From Nelumbo lutea (Eukaryota > Streptophyta > Magnoliopsida > Proteales > Nelumbonaceae): a stretch of DNA of 64,000 nt. Positions 11,013 to 22,080 of this stretch are shown piece by piece (positions within the stretch are counted from its first letter, which is position 1; every line of letters begins with the position of its first letter). The stretch covers positions 66,707,655 through 66,771,654 of the forward strand of contig JAKGHH010000005.1 in NCBI GenBank assembly GCA_022828595.1. The letters run 5' to 3'. The notes under the pieces were generated by a model. It had not been told where the DNA came from, did no database searches, and saw only the letters and a list, made by a program, of their open reading frames with translations. The translations under genes were made by a program, and so were the position numbers.

Positions 11013-11885
11013 GTGCACATCAGCAGCAGCTCGGACCTCAGTTCGCGAAGCGGTCCTCGAGGAGCGGAACCCCCCGAAGAGGCGAAGACCGAGGAGTCGA
11101 TCCTCTTCACAGAAGACGACGCGCGGGGAGTTCGCTACCCTCACGACGACGCACTCGTCATTAAACTCAGGATCAGCGACTTCGAAGTTAGGCGCGTGCT
11201 CGTAGATTCGGGCAGCTCGGCGGACATCCTATTCAAGTCGGCATTTGATCGGCTACAGCTGCCAAGGAGCGAACTAAAACCTGCAAGCACTCCCCTGGTG
11301 GGCTTCAGCGGGGAGGAAGTCAGGCCCCTTGGAAAGATAACGGTGCCCGTGGAAGTCGGCACGTGGCCTTGTACGGTCAGACTCAACCACGATTTTCTGG
11401 TGGTCGCGACCCCCTCCCCATACAACGCCATAATAGGGCGGCCAATCACGCATATCCTGCGGGCGGTGGTCTCTAGCTATTATTTGGCAATGAAGTTCCC
11501 TACGGACTTCGGTGTGGGGGTAGTGCGGGGCGACCAGCTTGAGTCCCGCAAGTGCTACGTCGCCGCCCTAAAGGGCAAGTCCAAGCCGGCCGGCGACCTC
11601 GACCTGGAGCGGCCTACGGAGCAAGGCGAAGAACGAGCCTCGCCGACAGAAGAGACAGTCGCGATCCCGACCTCACCTACGGACCCATCTGGGTGGCACC
11701 CAGATGGAAAGCGGTCGACGAGGAAGTCGAAAGCTCATCGCGGCAGACTTCATAAGGGAAGTCCATTACCCAAGCTGGGTGGCCAACCCTGTGCTGGTGA
11801 AAAAGGCAAACGGCAAGTGGCGCATGTGCGTCGACTACACCGACCTGAACCGATCTTGCCCGAAAGACTGCTTCCCCCTTCCTAG
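11013..11885 (+). pseudogene. Aspartic protease region of the Tat element
   Basis: An open frame of 290 codons holds a retropepsin-like domain with the active-site motif VLVDSGSSADILF (Asp at about residue 65) and the downstream hydrophobic YNAIIGRP motif near residue 144. The frame then runs into a shifted reading of the RT start, so protease and RT are no longer in one frame. In intact elements this enzyme cuts the polyprotein. Confidence 0.85.
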
Positions 11886-12972
11886 GATCGACCGCCTAGT
11901 GGACGCGACCTCGGGACACGAATGACTAAGTTTCCTGGATGCCTACTCAGGCTACAACCAAATCCGGATGGACCAGTCCGACGAGGAAAAAACCAGCTTC
12001 ATAACCGAATTCGGTATATACTGTTACAAGGTCATGCCCTTCGGGTTAAAAAACGCCGGGGCGACCTTCCAAAGATTTGTAAATAGGCTGTTTCGGCCCC
12101 TAATCGGCACAAAGATAGAGTGCTATGTAGACGACATGGTCGTCAAAACACAGTTTTCGCGAGAATTAATACAAGACTTAGATTCTGTCTTCCAAATCCT
12201 GCGTTAGTATAACATGAAATTAAACCCCAACAAATGTGTCTTTGGCGTCACCTCGGGCAAATTCCTGGGCTACGTTGTCAATCGACGTGGCATCGAGGCC
12301 AACCCAGACAAAATACAAGCCATCCTAGATATGAGACCACCTCGGAAAATAAAAGAAGTCCAAAGGCTAAATGGCCGCATAGCCGCCCTAAGCCGCTTCA
12401 TGTCCAAATCGGCAGACCGCTGCCTACCCTTCTTCAAAGCAATCCACGGCAAAGGGTTCGAATGGACCCAAGATTGTCAACTCGCGTTTGACGAGCTAAA
12501 AGGCTACCTCGCCAAAGTGCCAACCTTAGCTCGGCCCGAGGAAGGCGAAGTCTTAGAGCTGTACCTCTCGGCCAGCGACGAGGTGGTCAGTTCGATACTA
12601 GTAAAGGAGGCAGACCGGGTCCAACGACCCATATATTATGTTAGCAAAATCATGCAGGGAGCAGAGACAAGGTACCCGCAGATAGAAAAGCTAGCGTATG
12701 CCCTGGTGATAGCAGCACGGAAACTCCACCCGTACTTCCAGGCCCACACCGTCATTGTCCTGACCTACAAACCTCTGAGGCAAGTTTTACTCAAACCCGA
12801 GGTTTCCGGCCGGCTGACGAAGTGGTCCATCGAGCTCAGCGAGTACGATCTCCAGTATAAGCCAAGAACTGCCATCAAGGCCCAAGCCTTGGCAGATTTT
12901 ATCGCAGAGTGCACATTCAACCCCGGAGCCCCTGAACTGGCCGAGCCCGAGGTCCGTGAAGTAGCCCCGTGA
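11690..12972 (+). pseudogene. Reverse transcriptase and first RNase H of the Tat element
   Basis: One frame encodes RT blocks KKANGKWRMCVDYTDLN, LSFLDAYSGYNQI, VMPFGLKNAGATFQR and the catalytic YVDDMVVK. A retroviral-type RNase H follows (ELYLSASDEVVSS to KAQALADFIAE). Two in-frame stops interrupt it: TGA at about 11923 just before the LSFLDAYSG block, and TAG at about 12205 just before YNMKLNP. Both look like substitutions, not indels, so true mutational decay is likely. Confidence 0.9.
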
Positions 12973-12985
12973 AGTAGCAGCCTGC

Positions 12986-13460
12986 GTGGCTTCCCTCCAG
13001 GTTAGACCAAGCGTGAACTGGGATGAGGAGCCCTGGATCCTTCACGTAGATGGCTCCTCGAACCAACAAGGCAGCGGGGCTGGAATAGTGCTACGCGGCC
13101 CGGGCGGAACAAAACTGGAATACACACTACGCTTTGAGTTCACGGCATCCAACAACGAGGCAGAGTACGAGGCACTGATAGCCGGGCTAAACCTAGCGCG
13201 CAAGGTCGGGGCAAAGCACGTGGTTATCTGCAGTGATTCCCAGCTCGTGGTCAACCAAGTTACAGGCGAGTACGAAGCACGCGAACTCACTATGATTGCG
13301 TACTTGGCAAAAGTAAAGGAAGCTCTGCTCAACTTCCAATCACATTTCATCAAGCAAATCCCGAGGTCAGAGAACGCTGAGGCCGATGCCCTGTCCCGAC
13401 TGGCTAGCACGAGCCACAACGCCAGGAGAACTATGCACGTAGAAGACTTGCCTCGGCCCA
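12986..13460 (+). pseudogene. Second (archaeal-type) RNase H domain, Tat hallmark
   Basis: A new frame after the first RNase H contains WILHVDGSSNQQGSGAGIVL, NNEAEYEALIAGL, CSDSQLVVNQVTGEYEA and NAEADALSRLAS. The conserved D...E...D...D arrangement of RNase H is present. A second RNase H between the first and the integrase is known from the Tat lineage of plant Gypsy elements. It is separated from the preceding domain by a stop and frame change near 12972. Confidence 0.88.
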
Positions 13461-14742
13461 GCATTCTCGGTGGGGCAAGAGAGGTCGCTCCCGTCACCGA
13501 AGCGGAGCCGAGCTGGATCGACCCACTCGCGAGCTTCCTGTTAGACGGAACCCTCCCCGCGAACCGCAACACAGCCAAGAGGGTGCAGCGCCAGGCAGCC
13601 AAATACGTCATGATAGACGAACGGTTGTACCGACGATCCTACACGCTCCCCTATCTGCGATGCTTGCGCCTAGCCGAAGCCGAGCTGGTACTCCGCGACA
13701 TCCACGAAGGCTTGTGTGGCGGACACCTGGGGGCAGAGCCCTCGCCCAAATGGCACTTCGACAAGGATACTACTGGCCAACGATGAAGACAGAGGCAATC
13801 GAGCTCGTCAGAAGATGCGGCAAGTGTCAGAAGCATGCTAGCATCCACCATCAGCCCGCCGCCGACCTCAAATACCTCACCAGTCCATGGCCCTTCGCCC
13901 AATGGGGCATCGACCTCCTGGGGCCATTCCCACCAGCGACAGGCGGAGAAAATTCCTAGTGGTGGCAGTAGATTATTTCACAAAGTGGATAGAAGCTGAA
14001 CCCCTGGCAATAGTTACGGCCCGAAACATACAAAACTTCTTTTGGAAGAACATCGTATGTCGCTTCGGGCTACCTCGGGTACTGATCTCCGACAATGGCA
14101 AACAGTTCGAAGACATCAAGTTCCAAGAATGGTGCCGAAATATGGGAATTAGTCAGAACTTCACATCGGTCACACACCCACAGGCAAATAGGGCAAACAG
14201 AAGTAATGAACAGAGCCATCCTCCGCGGACTAAAAGTGCGATTGGACCGAGCCAAAGGTTTGTGGGCAGACGAACTACCAAGTGTTTTATGGGCACACCG
14301 AACCACGGAAAAGACCGCCACGGGTGAGACCCCCTTTAACCTCACCTATGGCACCGAAACAGTGATCCTGGTGGAAATCGAAGAGCCTACGTTACGACTA
14401 GAAGTATACGACGAACGGACAAACGAGGGCGAGTTGTGCATCAACCTCGACCTACTGGACGAAGTGAGAGACCCCGCGCACATCCGAACTGCGGCTTACC
14501 AACAAAAGGTAGCTCGGTACTACAACGCGCGAGTAAAAAAGAGGAACTTCCGCGTCGGCGACCTGGTTCTCCGTAAGGTCATGGTGCCCGAACCCGGCAT
14601 AGGGAAACTTGGACCGAACTGGGAAGGACCCTACAGAGTAATGAAAACACTCGGTGGGGGAGCGTACGAGCTCGGAACCCTAGAAGGGAAACAAGTACCC
14701 CGAGCATGGAACGTTGTCAACTTGAGAAGGTACTATCTATAG
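13461..14742 (+). pseudogene. Integrase of the Tat element
   Basis: Zinc-binding HHCC region (HEGLCGGHLGA, then CGKCQKHA), catalytic core with GIDLLGPFPP, ISDNGKQF and GQTEVMNRAI supplying the D, D and E residues, and a C-terminal part with FRVGDLVLRK and GPYRV ending NVVNLRRYYL at 14742. Frames change near 13735, 13955 and 14190, so the ORF is broken by at least three frameshifts. It would insert the element DNA in an intact relative. Confidence 0.88.
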
Positions 14743-14924
14743 GCCACCAAAGCAAGTACGCCGAAGTCATTTCATAAAACGAACTGACGGACCGAAATGG
14801 TCAGTTCGGCAAAAAATATAGCTCGAAGACACCAGTACATGAACAAAAAGACATTTCATTTCAAAACAGATATGTACATTTCATTTCATTTCATTTCACA
14901 AAGCCCGGGGCTACTTCATCGTCA
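14743..14924. other. Spacer between pol and the antisense gene
   Basis: Contains a CATTTCATTT-like short tandem repeat at 14870-14897. The convergent ends of pol (plus) and the antisense gene (minus) face each other here, so both would need polyadenylation signals in or near this region. Confidence 0.5.
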
Positions 14925-16827
14925 TCAGAAGCCTCTCCGACAACGCCCGAAGGACCTGCTCCCCCTCGGAGTCTGGTTCGGCATCCGCGCATTAGCCATC
15001 TCCGGGGTGATGCGCGAAGTGGATATGGCGCTGGTATCGAGGTCGGGGTACGTATTCCGGATCATCCACCGACTTAGCTTGAAACCCCTCCTGTAGGAGT
15101 CTACCATCAGGTCATCGAAATCCAGCGAAGCAATGTAATCGCTGACAGCCTTCTTCTTCGCGTCTTCGATGCCTTGAGAGAAGATCTGAGTCCTCTCCCG
15201 GATATCCTCCTGAAGATATTCGACCTGGTGCTCCAGGTCCAGCTTCATTTCCGCCATGCGCTGCACCACCACCCCCATGGCCTCGGCATCCCTTTAAGAC
15301 CTCGCCTGCCTAGACCGCGCATGGCGAGCAGCAGCATCAGCAGCACGAGCATTCTCCTCGGCAGTCCGAGCAGCCTCCTCGGCAGCTCGCGCCTGCCACG
15401 AGCATTTCTCCACCTGGTTCGCCAAGGCGTGAATGGAGGAGTTCACCTATCAAAGGAAAACGAGGTCAGAGAAACGAATGAAAAAATAGAAGCCGAGCTC
15501 TAAAGAAGGGATCACTTACCACCATGGCATGAGTAACGGCACGGCAAGCCACTTGGTGTAGAGGGAGCTCAGTCCACGCCGCAACTTCCTTAGGAAACAT
15601 CGCCTCCTTAATCCGTTGAAGAGCATGCACAGGCGACAGCATGCTCCTGAAGTCCCCTGGGGCCTCCGAGCCCGACGGCCCAGCTCGCGTATGAGCGGAC
15701 TCGGAATAGGTGGAAGCCCCCGTGTGCGTGGTTTCGGCATAAGGAGCCCCCGCCAGCCCCTGCATAGGAGGAACCATCTCGGGCTCCTCTACCGGATGGT
15801 CCGGCACCTCGGGCTCCGCAGCTCGGGATGGCTCGGCACGAGCTCGCTTGGCCACCCGCTTTCTCCTCTTCATCCCCTCGAACAAGTGCGCACCTCGGGA
15901 CCCTCGAGAATCCATTGTACCTGCGAAAAGGAGTTCGACATCCGTAAGACGTAAGCGAAGAGCAAGACAAGATCACTAGGGAAAGAACCTACCCGAACTC
16001 AGGCCCGCAGCAATAAGCTTGGCCTCCGTCAAATACCATTGGCAATCCATCCCAAGCCGCACCCATTGTCGGAGGCCCTTCGCCGTCTCCTCATCAAGTG
16101 TAATGCCGGAATCAGGAGCGGCCACCCACCAGCCGGTCTGAAACGGCCACCCCATCGCACTTCGCACCCCGAAATAGTCCCGCTTCCACGCCGGGACCTT
16201 ATTGGGGAGTCCGTGTAAGAGCTTGAAGCCCGGGCGAGGGGACAGGTAGTATGCCCGCCTACGCCCAGGAAGGGGACCCACTTGCTTTTTCAACATTAAG
16301 ATGGAAGAAAAAATCTCAAGATCCAGAGGGAAGTTCTCGTCGCAAAATAAAGAGATCGTTCCCACTAAGTTCCTAATAGAGTTCGGGTGAAGCTGGCCAA
16401 CCGTCACACCGAAGTGGTTTAGGACCTCGACAAGAAGAGGGTGGAAGGGCAGTCGCAGCCCCGCGGCGAGCTGTTCCCGGAAAATCACCATCTCGTCAAG
16501 ACCGTGTTCCCAAGGAAAGCTCCCCGTAGGGATAAAATAACCGTACTCACTGGGCAAATTATAGTAGTCTACGAGGGTTTGAAGTTCCTCAAGCGTCATA
16601 GTCGAAGGGTCGAACTGATCTACAACCCGGCCACGACGGGAGGTGGATGCCGACCTACCCGAAGCACCTCGGGTGGTAGGCCCGACCCCTCCCTCAGGAC
16701 CTACATCGGGCTCACTTGAACTACCGTGGGACGCAAACTGGTTCGTAGAACCCACATCAGACCCGCTTGAACAGTCTGGACCCTCCATACCAGACATCGT
16801 GAAACGGAACGGGATCCCAAAAAACAC
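14925..16827 (-). CDS. Antisense three-exon gene inside the Tat element (Transposase_28-like)
   Basis: Minus-strand gene lying head-to-tail opposite pol. Exon 1 is 15993-16827; its frame holds TLEELQTLVDYYNLPSEY, LPFHPLLVEVLNHFGVTVGQ and a PGRRRAYYLSPR segment, resembling the plant 'putative gypsy type transposon' family (Pfam PF04195). A GTAGGT donor at 15993 and a TTCGCAG acceptor at 15920 join in frame to exon 2 (15520-15920, basic and Pro/Glu-rich). A GTAAGT donor at 15520 and a TTTGATAG acceptor at 15446 join in frame to exon 3 (14925-15446), an Ala/Glu-rich coiled coil followed by YIASLDFDDLMVDSYRRGF. Joined length is about 585 codons. One in-frame TAA (15294-15296) breaks exon 3 of this copy. 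The start is the ATG at 16825-16827 or, more conservatively, 16795-16797 (MSGMEGPD). Function is unknown. Splicing is inferred from frame agreement. Confidence 0.75.
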
Positions 16828-16957
16828 TCACCCGGGAAGAAGACTGAAGTAGACCGCGAGAACTCGAACAAGCAAGAAGACCTGGGGCGCGAGCTGAAAA
16901 GCCTGGACGCGAGCTCAAGATATACAACAATAGCAAGGACGCCCCCCCCCCGCGCAC

Positions 16958-16965
16958 TATTTATA
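16958..16965 (-). promoter_or_regulatory. TATA box of the antisense gene
   Basis: TATAAATA on the minus strand, about 130 bp before the exon 1 frame. Upstream (16970-17338) are repeats combining ACGTCTT and CTGACGG, with TGACG at about 17073, 17133 and 17141. TGACG is a known bZIP (TGA factor) core. The same box is in the second copy near 7667-7677. Confidence 0.55.
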
Positions 16966-17322
16966 TCACAGCGTACGGAAAGCGACGGCCCAGATCGAAG
17001 CCAATCCAACGGCCCACAGCCGCGCTAAGCCGCACGTCTTCCAAGACCAATCAGCGCACGTCTTTCAGAGACTGACGGAACATCGCGCACGTCTTGTCAG
17101 AGGACAGGTGTCGGCACGCGTCTTCCCGAAACTGACGGGGTGACGGCGCATGTCCCCTCGCAATAAAAGCGTCTACAGCACAACTCCCGAAAAAACTGTC
17201 GTCACGACTTCCGAACACGCGCCCTTTTTTGAAAATCAAATTAGAGCAAGCGCGCTCAGCACGGACCAAAACCCTCCCACTACCTTGCAAACACCCCGCG
17301 CCAAGACGGAACCGTTGTCACA

Positions 17323-17338
17323 GGGAGTGGGGGGCAAT
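17323..17338 (+). other. Polypurine tract
   Basis: GGGAGTGGGGGGCAAT immediately before the right LTR start. The same sequence precedes 8051. Confidence 0.75.
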
Positions 17339-18372
17339 TGATGAAGGGAAATTTGGCCCAACCTCGCGATCGCCCGACACGTGGCAAAGGCAAGCAGCTC
17401 GGGACAGTAGAGCACCCAAAGCGAACATCGGAAGCAAGTCCAAACACTACCGAGCCCGAACTCCAGACCGCTGTACTTAGTCCGAGCTCCTTGTTAAAAG
17501 CGAACTCCCTGTTAAAGGTCCGAGCTCCCTAAGTCCTAGCTCGTACTAGGAGCCCGAGCTCCCTAAAGAATCCGAGCTCCCTAAAGAACCTGAGCTTCCT
17601 AAATCCGAGCTCCCTACTAGGAGCCCGAGCTCCCTAATAAGAGCGAGCTCCCTATCAAAGGTCCAAGCTCCCTAAAACCTGAGCTTCCTAAATCCGAGCT
17701 CCCTACTAGGAGCCGAGCTCCCTGATAAGAGCGAGCTCCCTCCTGAGAACCCGAGCACCCTGCGAGGAGCACGAACTGTACTGGGCCCCAAGCCTCACAA
17801 AGCTGACCCGAGCTGACCCGTGGCAGTTCGAAACACTCCAAACTGAACTCAAGGCACCTCGCTCGCCACTCCAACACTTCACTTCCAAAGCACCAGGCCG
17901 GCCAGACGTACCCGATACCAAGGACGTCTTTATCCAAGGGCGGCGTACCTGACTGATTTGGGATCTGACGCCTGACAGCCGCATTTCAAACGGCTCCCTG
18001 CCACCGCCACCTGCAACCGTCGTCACTAACCGCAGAGACGACTCCGACACAAGGAACAGTGGCGGTTCTGTCCGACCAGAGGAAATGACACCCGAACTGA
18101 CAGGAGTTCAGAAGTAATCATGCCCGACCTGACGGAGGCCTGGAAGTGAGTGCGCGAGGTGATTATAAAAGGCTTCTACCCCCCAGGGATGAGGTATGCT
18201 AACTTTCGCGCTATCTGGTTATTCTTGCCTTTGAAGGATTCTAACTTAAGCTTCGGAGCCCTTACGCCGGGTTCTCCCCGGAGCTTCTCTTCTCCTCCTG
18301 TTTTAGGTCCCTGTTACTCATTTCAGAGGCACGATCATCAACAGCTAAGACCGACCAGATTGTGCATCATCA
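17339..18372 (+). repeat. Right LTR of the Tat element
   Basis: Begins TGATGAAGGG and ends GCATCATCA. Nearly identical to 8051-9077 with small indels, mostly inside the U3 repeat array (17479-17760). TATA box at 18164-18170. Ends directly against MYB exon sequence. Confidence 0.92.
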
Positions 18373-18738
18373 ATGCTCATCATGGAATCCGAAGAAAATA
18401 TGCTTGGGCTGGTACAATAATTCTCTGGGTTTGAATTCTTCTCATGATCGAAACTGTTAATTGCTCTGCTGATTCTGATTGACCCCTCTAGAGGTGGTGG
18501 TGGTGGGAGAGTTGATGCATGAGAGGTCTGATTGAGTGGTGTAGAAGAGTCGACGAATTTTGAGTCTTCATGGCTGAAGAAGATTCTTCCACCTTCTGAA
18601 GCAATCTGGGCATCCCTAAACGTCATGCTGTTAGCATCAATCTTGAGATGCCTTGCTTGTTTCTGCACCCTTGTTCTCCATTAATTCTTGATTTCATTGT
18701 CTGTTCTTCCCGGTAGATGTTGTGCAACCTTAGACCAC
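18373..18738 (-). pseudogene. R2R3-MYB third exon, truncated by the LTR and carrying a stop
   Basis: The exon begins after an ATTCCAG acceptor at 18739 in the position typical of R2R3-MYB intron 2 (splitting the NR/W codon). It reads WSKVAQHLPGRTDNEIKN, then TAA (18681-18683) where the invariant Tyr of NYW should be, then WRTRVQKQARHLKIDANSMTF and a Ser/Pro-rich tail. The end of R3 and the VQKQARHLKID extension resemble subgroup 20 (AtMYB78/108/112 type) transcription factors. The frame runs straight into the Gypsy LTR at 18372, so the C-terminal part is missing. Exons 1 and 2 were not found to the right, at least as far as 19650. The gene is broken twice here. Confidence 0.85.
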
Positions 18739-19651
18739 CTGGAATCACCAAACAAAGAGAACTTAAGGAAGACGGATATAACACAGAGAAATACATTCAT
18801 GAATCTAAATATGGTGCTAAACATCCACACACACAAATACATTCATGCCATATGGCTGCAACAGGTGAGAAATACACCAGAAGAGGAGGGGGGAAGATAT
18901 ATGGAAGTTTTTTTTTTTTTTCTTTTTTTACTTTGACAGTCCACTGGATGGTACGAGTTCAGCAGGCCAGTGTCCAACTTGTTCATCACAGCACCGCCTT
19001 CACATTCTTGTGACTCAAAAAAAAGAGTGGTATCTGGAACTTGCTTGGCAATTATCTGCCATATCAATTTTCAGCAAACTTGCAATGAAACATAGGATTT
19101 TGATAGTGAACATATTAAGTAAATTATGATCAAGCATACTTGTATCATCCATTAAATGATATAAGAATGTTGAAATACAAATAGAGAGATAAGAGATAAT
19201 ACCAGATCCAGCATCTTCATATTCTGATGCCTGGGTGCATTTCAGGCGTATGGTATCCATTGTTTGTGATGGCATTTGAGTAGGATTTGTGAAATAACTG
19301 GAAGAAACAGGACTGCCCTTTTGATAAGGCACAGACCTACACGGGGTTGGGCCGATCCCAAATTCGTTACGTAGACCCGGCATGGTACATTATTAATGAA
19401 AAAATGAATGAGAATGAAATTCGTAACGAAACAGGTTACAAATATATTACCCTCATTCTTGCCGTAAAAAAAATCATTTTTTAAGAAAAAAAACGTTTGG
19501 TTCGTGACAATATTTTCTCATTTTTTTTCCATCTTGAAATTTCATAATGAGAATTTTCCACTTCTGCCCCACAACCCAAAGAAAGACAACCTTATTGCAT
19601 ACAAATGAAGATGTTAATGCTTAAAACCACTTCTTCGCATATGATACTCAC
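18739..19651. other. Region between MYB and TauE fragments; no gene recognised
   Basis: Minus-strand open frames at 19015-19383 and 18843-19067 are bounded by plausible splice signals in places (for example after ASEYEDAGSG near 19205) but resemble no family I know. They could be intronic or part of decayed genes. Confidence 0.35.
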
Positions 19652-19785
19652 CTGGTGAGATTGCAGTGACAAAGATTGTGATGGAGAGGATGAAGATGAT
19701 GAGGGATGCCCCCCTAATATAAGCCTCTTCACTACATGTTGCCCTATAAAGGCAGCAATGGTTGCCACAACAACAAAGTAGAGGG
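19652..19785 (-). pseudogene. TauE/SafE sulfite-exporter-family exon fragment
   Basis: Minus strand reads ALYFVVVATIAAFIGQHVVK then RLI, and after a frame change SLIIFILSITIFVTAISPG, ending at a GTGAGT donor (19646-19651). These two stretches are adjacent transmembrane segments near the C-terminus of plant TauE/SafE permeases. A short deletion or frameshift separates them. No other exon of the family was found nearby, so it is probably a relic. Confidence 0.6.
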
Positions 19786-20945
19786 CTGTCCAAAAGGATC
19801 CAAAAATAGAATATAATTAGTAAACTAAATACTTCATCGTATGTACACCCAAATACGTATTTTTCTCTCTTTATTCTTAGGGACAAGAACTGTTCTCGAC
19901 CTTCAAAAAGGAGCAGAACAGAATCAAGAATAATAATAATAATAGAGACTACATACAGTGGTTTTACTTACCATATTGAGAGAAACGCTTCAGAAGGTAA
20001 TATTCTACAATAAACATAGATGGTGAAGCCGTGAAAAAACAATAAAATAGTCTACTAACAAGAAAGACATGAAAAAAAAAACCCATGCTAACCCCCAACC
20101 AAGTACAGGCGAAACGAAACTACAAAAGAAGCAGAGAGAAGATGGAACTGGAATCAGTTGTTAACGGGTGATCTAGTAGGGGTAACAGAGAGACAAAGGT
20201 GGTGAAGCCGTGACAGGTAATGGAGTCGGTTTTAGAAAAAAAAACACGAAGGAGAAGCAGAGGCGGATGAAAATGTAAAGAAACCCCCATGCCTAAAGAG
20301 AATCAGAGAGAGAAGATGAAATTGGAATCCGTTAGTTTACAGGTGATCTGGTATGTTAATAGAGAGACAGAGACAAAGGTGGGACGTGACGGATATTGGA
20401 GTCGATTTGAGAAAAAACATGGAGGAGAAGGGGAGGCATGTGACAATGTAGAGAAACCCCATGCAGTCAGCATGTCCGCTCTCTCTCTCTGCGAACTGCA
20501 ATCCAAACTCAAGAGTCACTTTGCCTCCATTTTATTCCGCTGCTGCTGCTTTGTCTACGAAATCAAAATGCAAGCAGAACTCACTCGGCTTGGGGAACCA
20601 CCAACTCGCTGTCTCTTTCCCACTCGACGGAGACAGAGTAAACAGTTCCGTCACTGTGAGGCGTGTTGAGGAGCAATTCCGATTTCCCCATGCAAACGGT
20701 TTCGTCGACCATGCAAAGAGGCCAAACTTAGAAGCCCCATTGACAATGCCACCGAAGGCCAACAAAACCATAACAGAAAAGAGGAAAACCCATAAACAAA
20801 ATAAATAACTGAGAAGTAGAGACGGATGAGGGGGGAAAGAGGTCAAGAGAGAGGGAGGAGGGGGAAAAGAGCGAGGAAGTGAAAGAGACACAAAAGGTAG
20901 GAAGAGAGAGGCAAAATGGTTAGCATTTAGGGTTAAGATTTTAAA
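19786..20945. other. Intergenic; no gene recognised
   Basis: GA-rich tracts at 20280-20450 and 20820-20930. Overlapping open frames on both strands between 20461 and 20891 resemble no family; the minus-strand one has a hydrophobic stretch but nothing else gene-like. Confidence 0.35.
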
Positions 20946-21195
20946 GCTACAGTTTGGAAGAGGTGTAAAATACAGTACACTGATTATGTTTTTACACTGA
21001 ACGTTAAATATATATATATATATATGATTGTGTAAAAAATTGTTTAAGTTTTATAAATTATATGGAAAATTTTAAATGTGATGAGATTTTATATTTATCA
21101 TCGATATAAAACCTATACTTCATCCAAACGCATGAAACATAATTTTACATCAATAATGATCAACAAACACAAATCGATGACATACAAATACAGCC
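20946..21195. mobile_element. Degenerate Harbinger-like MITE
   Basis: Left end and right end (ATACAGCCTA) match the element at 55301-55585 in order and orientation, including the block ACACTGATTATGTTTTTACAC. The interior has gained an AT repeat (around 21009-21024). Target-site duplication not clear. Confidence 0.45.
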
Positions 21196-22080
21196 TACCA
21201 TAAACTTATCTATGACTGATTAGACTTTCATTGAAGCTCTCATTGTTTTAAAGGCATTACAAACTTATTGAATCGAATCAGGTTAATCATGTCAACTGAC
21301 TAATTAAAATTTGTTGGTGGATGGCTCTTCTCTCATAAAAATTCTCGCATTCCTAAAGCAAATAACAGAGTTGTTGTACATTGATTTGCAAAGTTTACCT
21401 CTACAACATAGAAACCATTCGGGACTCGGACCGGCCCACATTACACCTGCATCAACGGTCAACTCGTTCAAACCCCAAACATGCGTCTAACGTGGCCCTC
21501 GCTTCGTCCAATTGTCTTTTCTTGAGAGCCCACGTAACGATCCAAACCTTGAGAATCAATCTTAAGGTTAAGATGAAAATAACGAAAACAATAGTGGTAC
21601 ATAATTAAATGGAAAGTTCGAGAATTGAAGAAGACAAAGCAGCATCTGGCATTCTGCTGCCTCTAAAATTCCATTCTCCAAGGAAGCAACGAGGCAATTC
21701 AATTGAAAAGATCGAAAAAGCCCATAATTTGCATAATTTATTTAATACTAAAGCAGGGTGTTTATAGTCTTTTCATTGGCGACACAAAGTTTCTTCCGAA
21801 AAAATAATAGCGTATAAAGTAAGGCAAACATTGGGCTTGACTCAGACGCGACATCAATCAGAAGATAAGCATCAGGAGATTAAGACAACGTGTCTTCAAT
21901 CGGTTCACACAACAAAAAGTAGATAAAGACAGTTGCACAACTGTACACGATTCCTTCTCACCGCCTTAGCCCTCAGGCTCAGATAGCGAAACAGCCTCAC
22001 GTATGTTGGCGCACATGGACCGTCGATCTTTTACAGCTCACACATCATCATATCCGTCGATTCTATCTAGGGTTCAATAA
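21196..22080. other. Intergenic; no gene recognised
   Basis: AT-rich, with short open frames that resemble no family. Confidence 0.35.

Larger units (their letters stand above)
8051..18372 (+). mobile_element. Tat-lineage Ty3/Gypsy LTR retrotransposon
   Basis: An element of about 10.3 kb with two LTRs of 1027 and 1034 bp that begin TGATGA and end TCATCA, a primer-binding site, a polypurine tract, and domains in the order gag, protease, RT, RNase H, second RNase H (archaeal type), integrase. The second RNase H before integrase and an antisense gene after it are marks of the plant Tat lineage. The plus-strand frame is broken by stops and frameshifts, so this copy cannot make its own polyprotein. 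The two LTRs differ by few substitutions and small indels, which suggests a fairly recent insertion. The 3' end abuts a MYB exon. No target-site duplication can be checked because the left flank is another element copy and a gap. Confidence 0.92.

Noticed and set aside
13042..13611. Minus-strand 189-codon frame
   Set aside because: Shadow of the second RNase H domain, which is clear on the plus strand.
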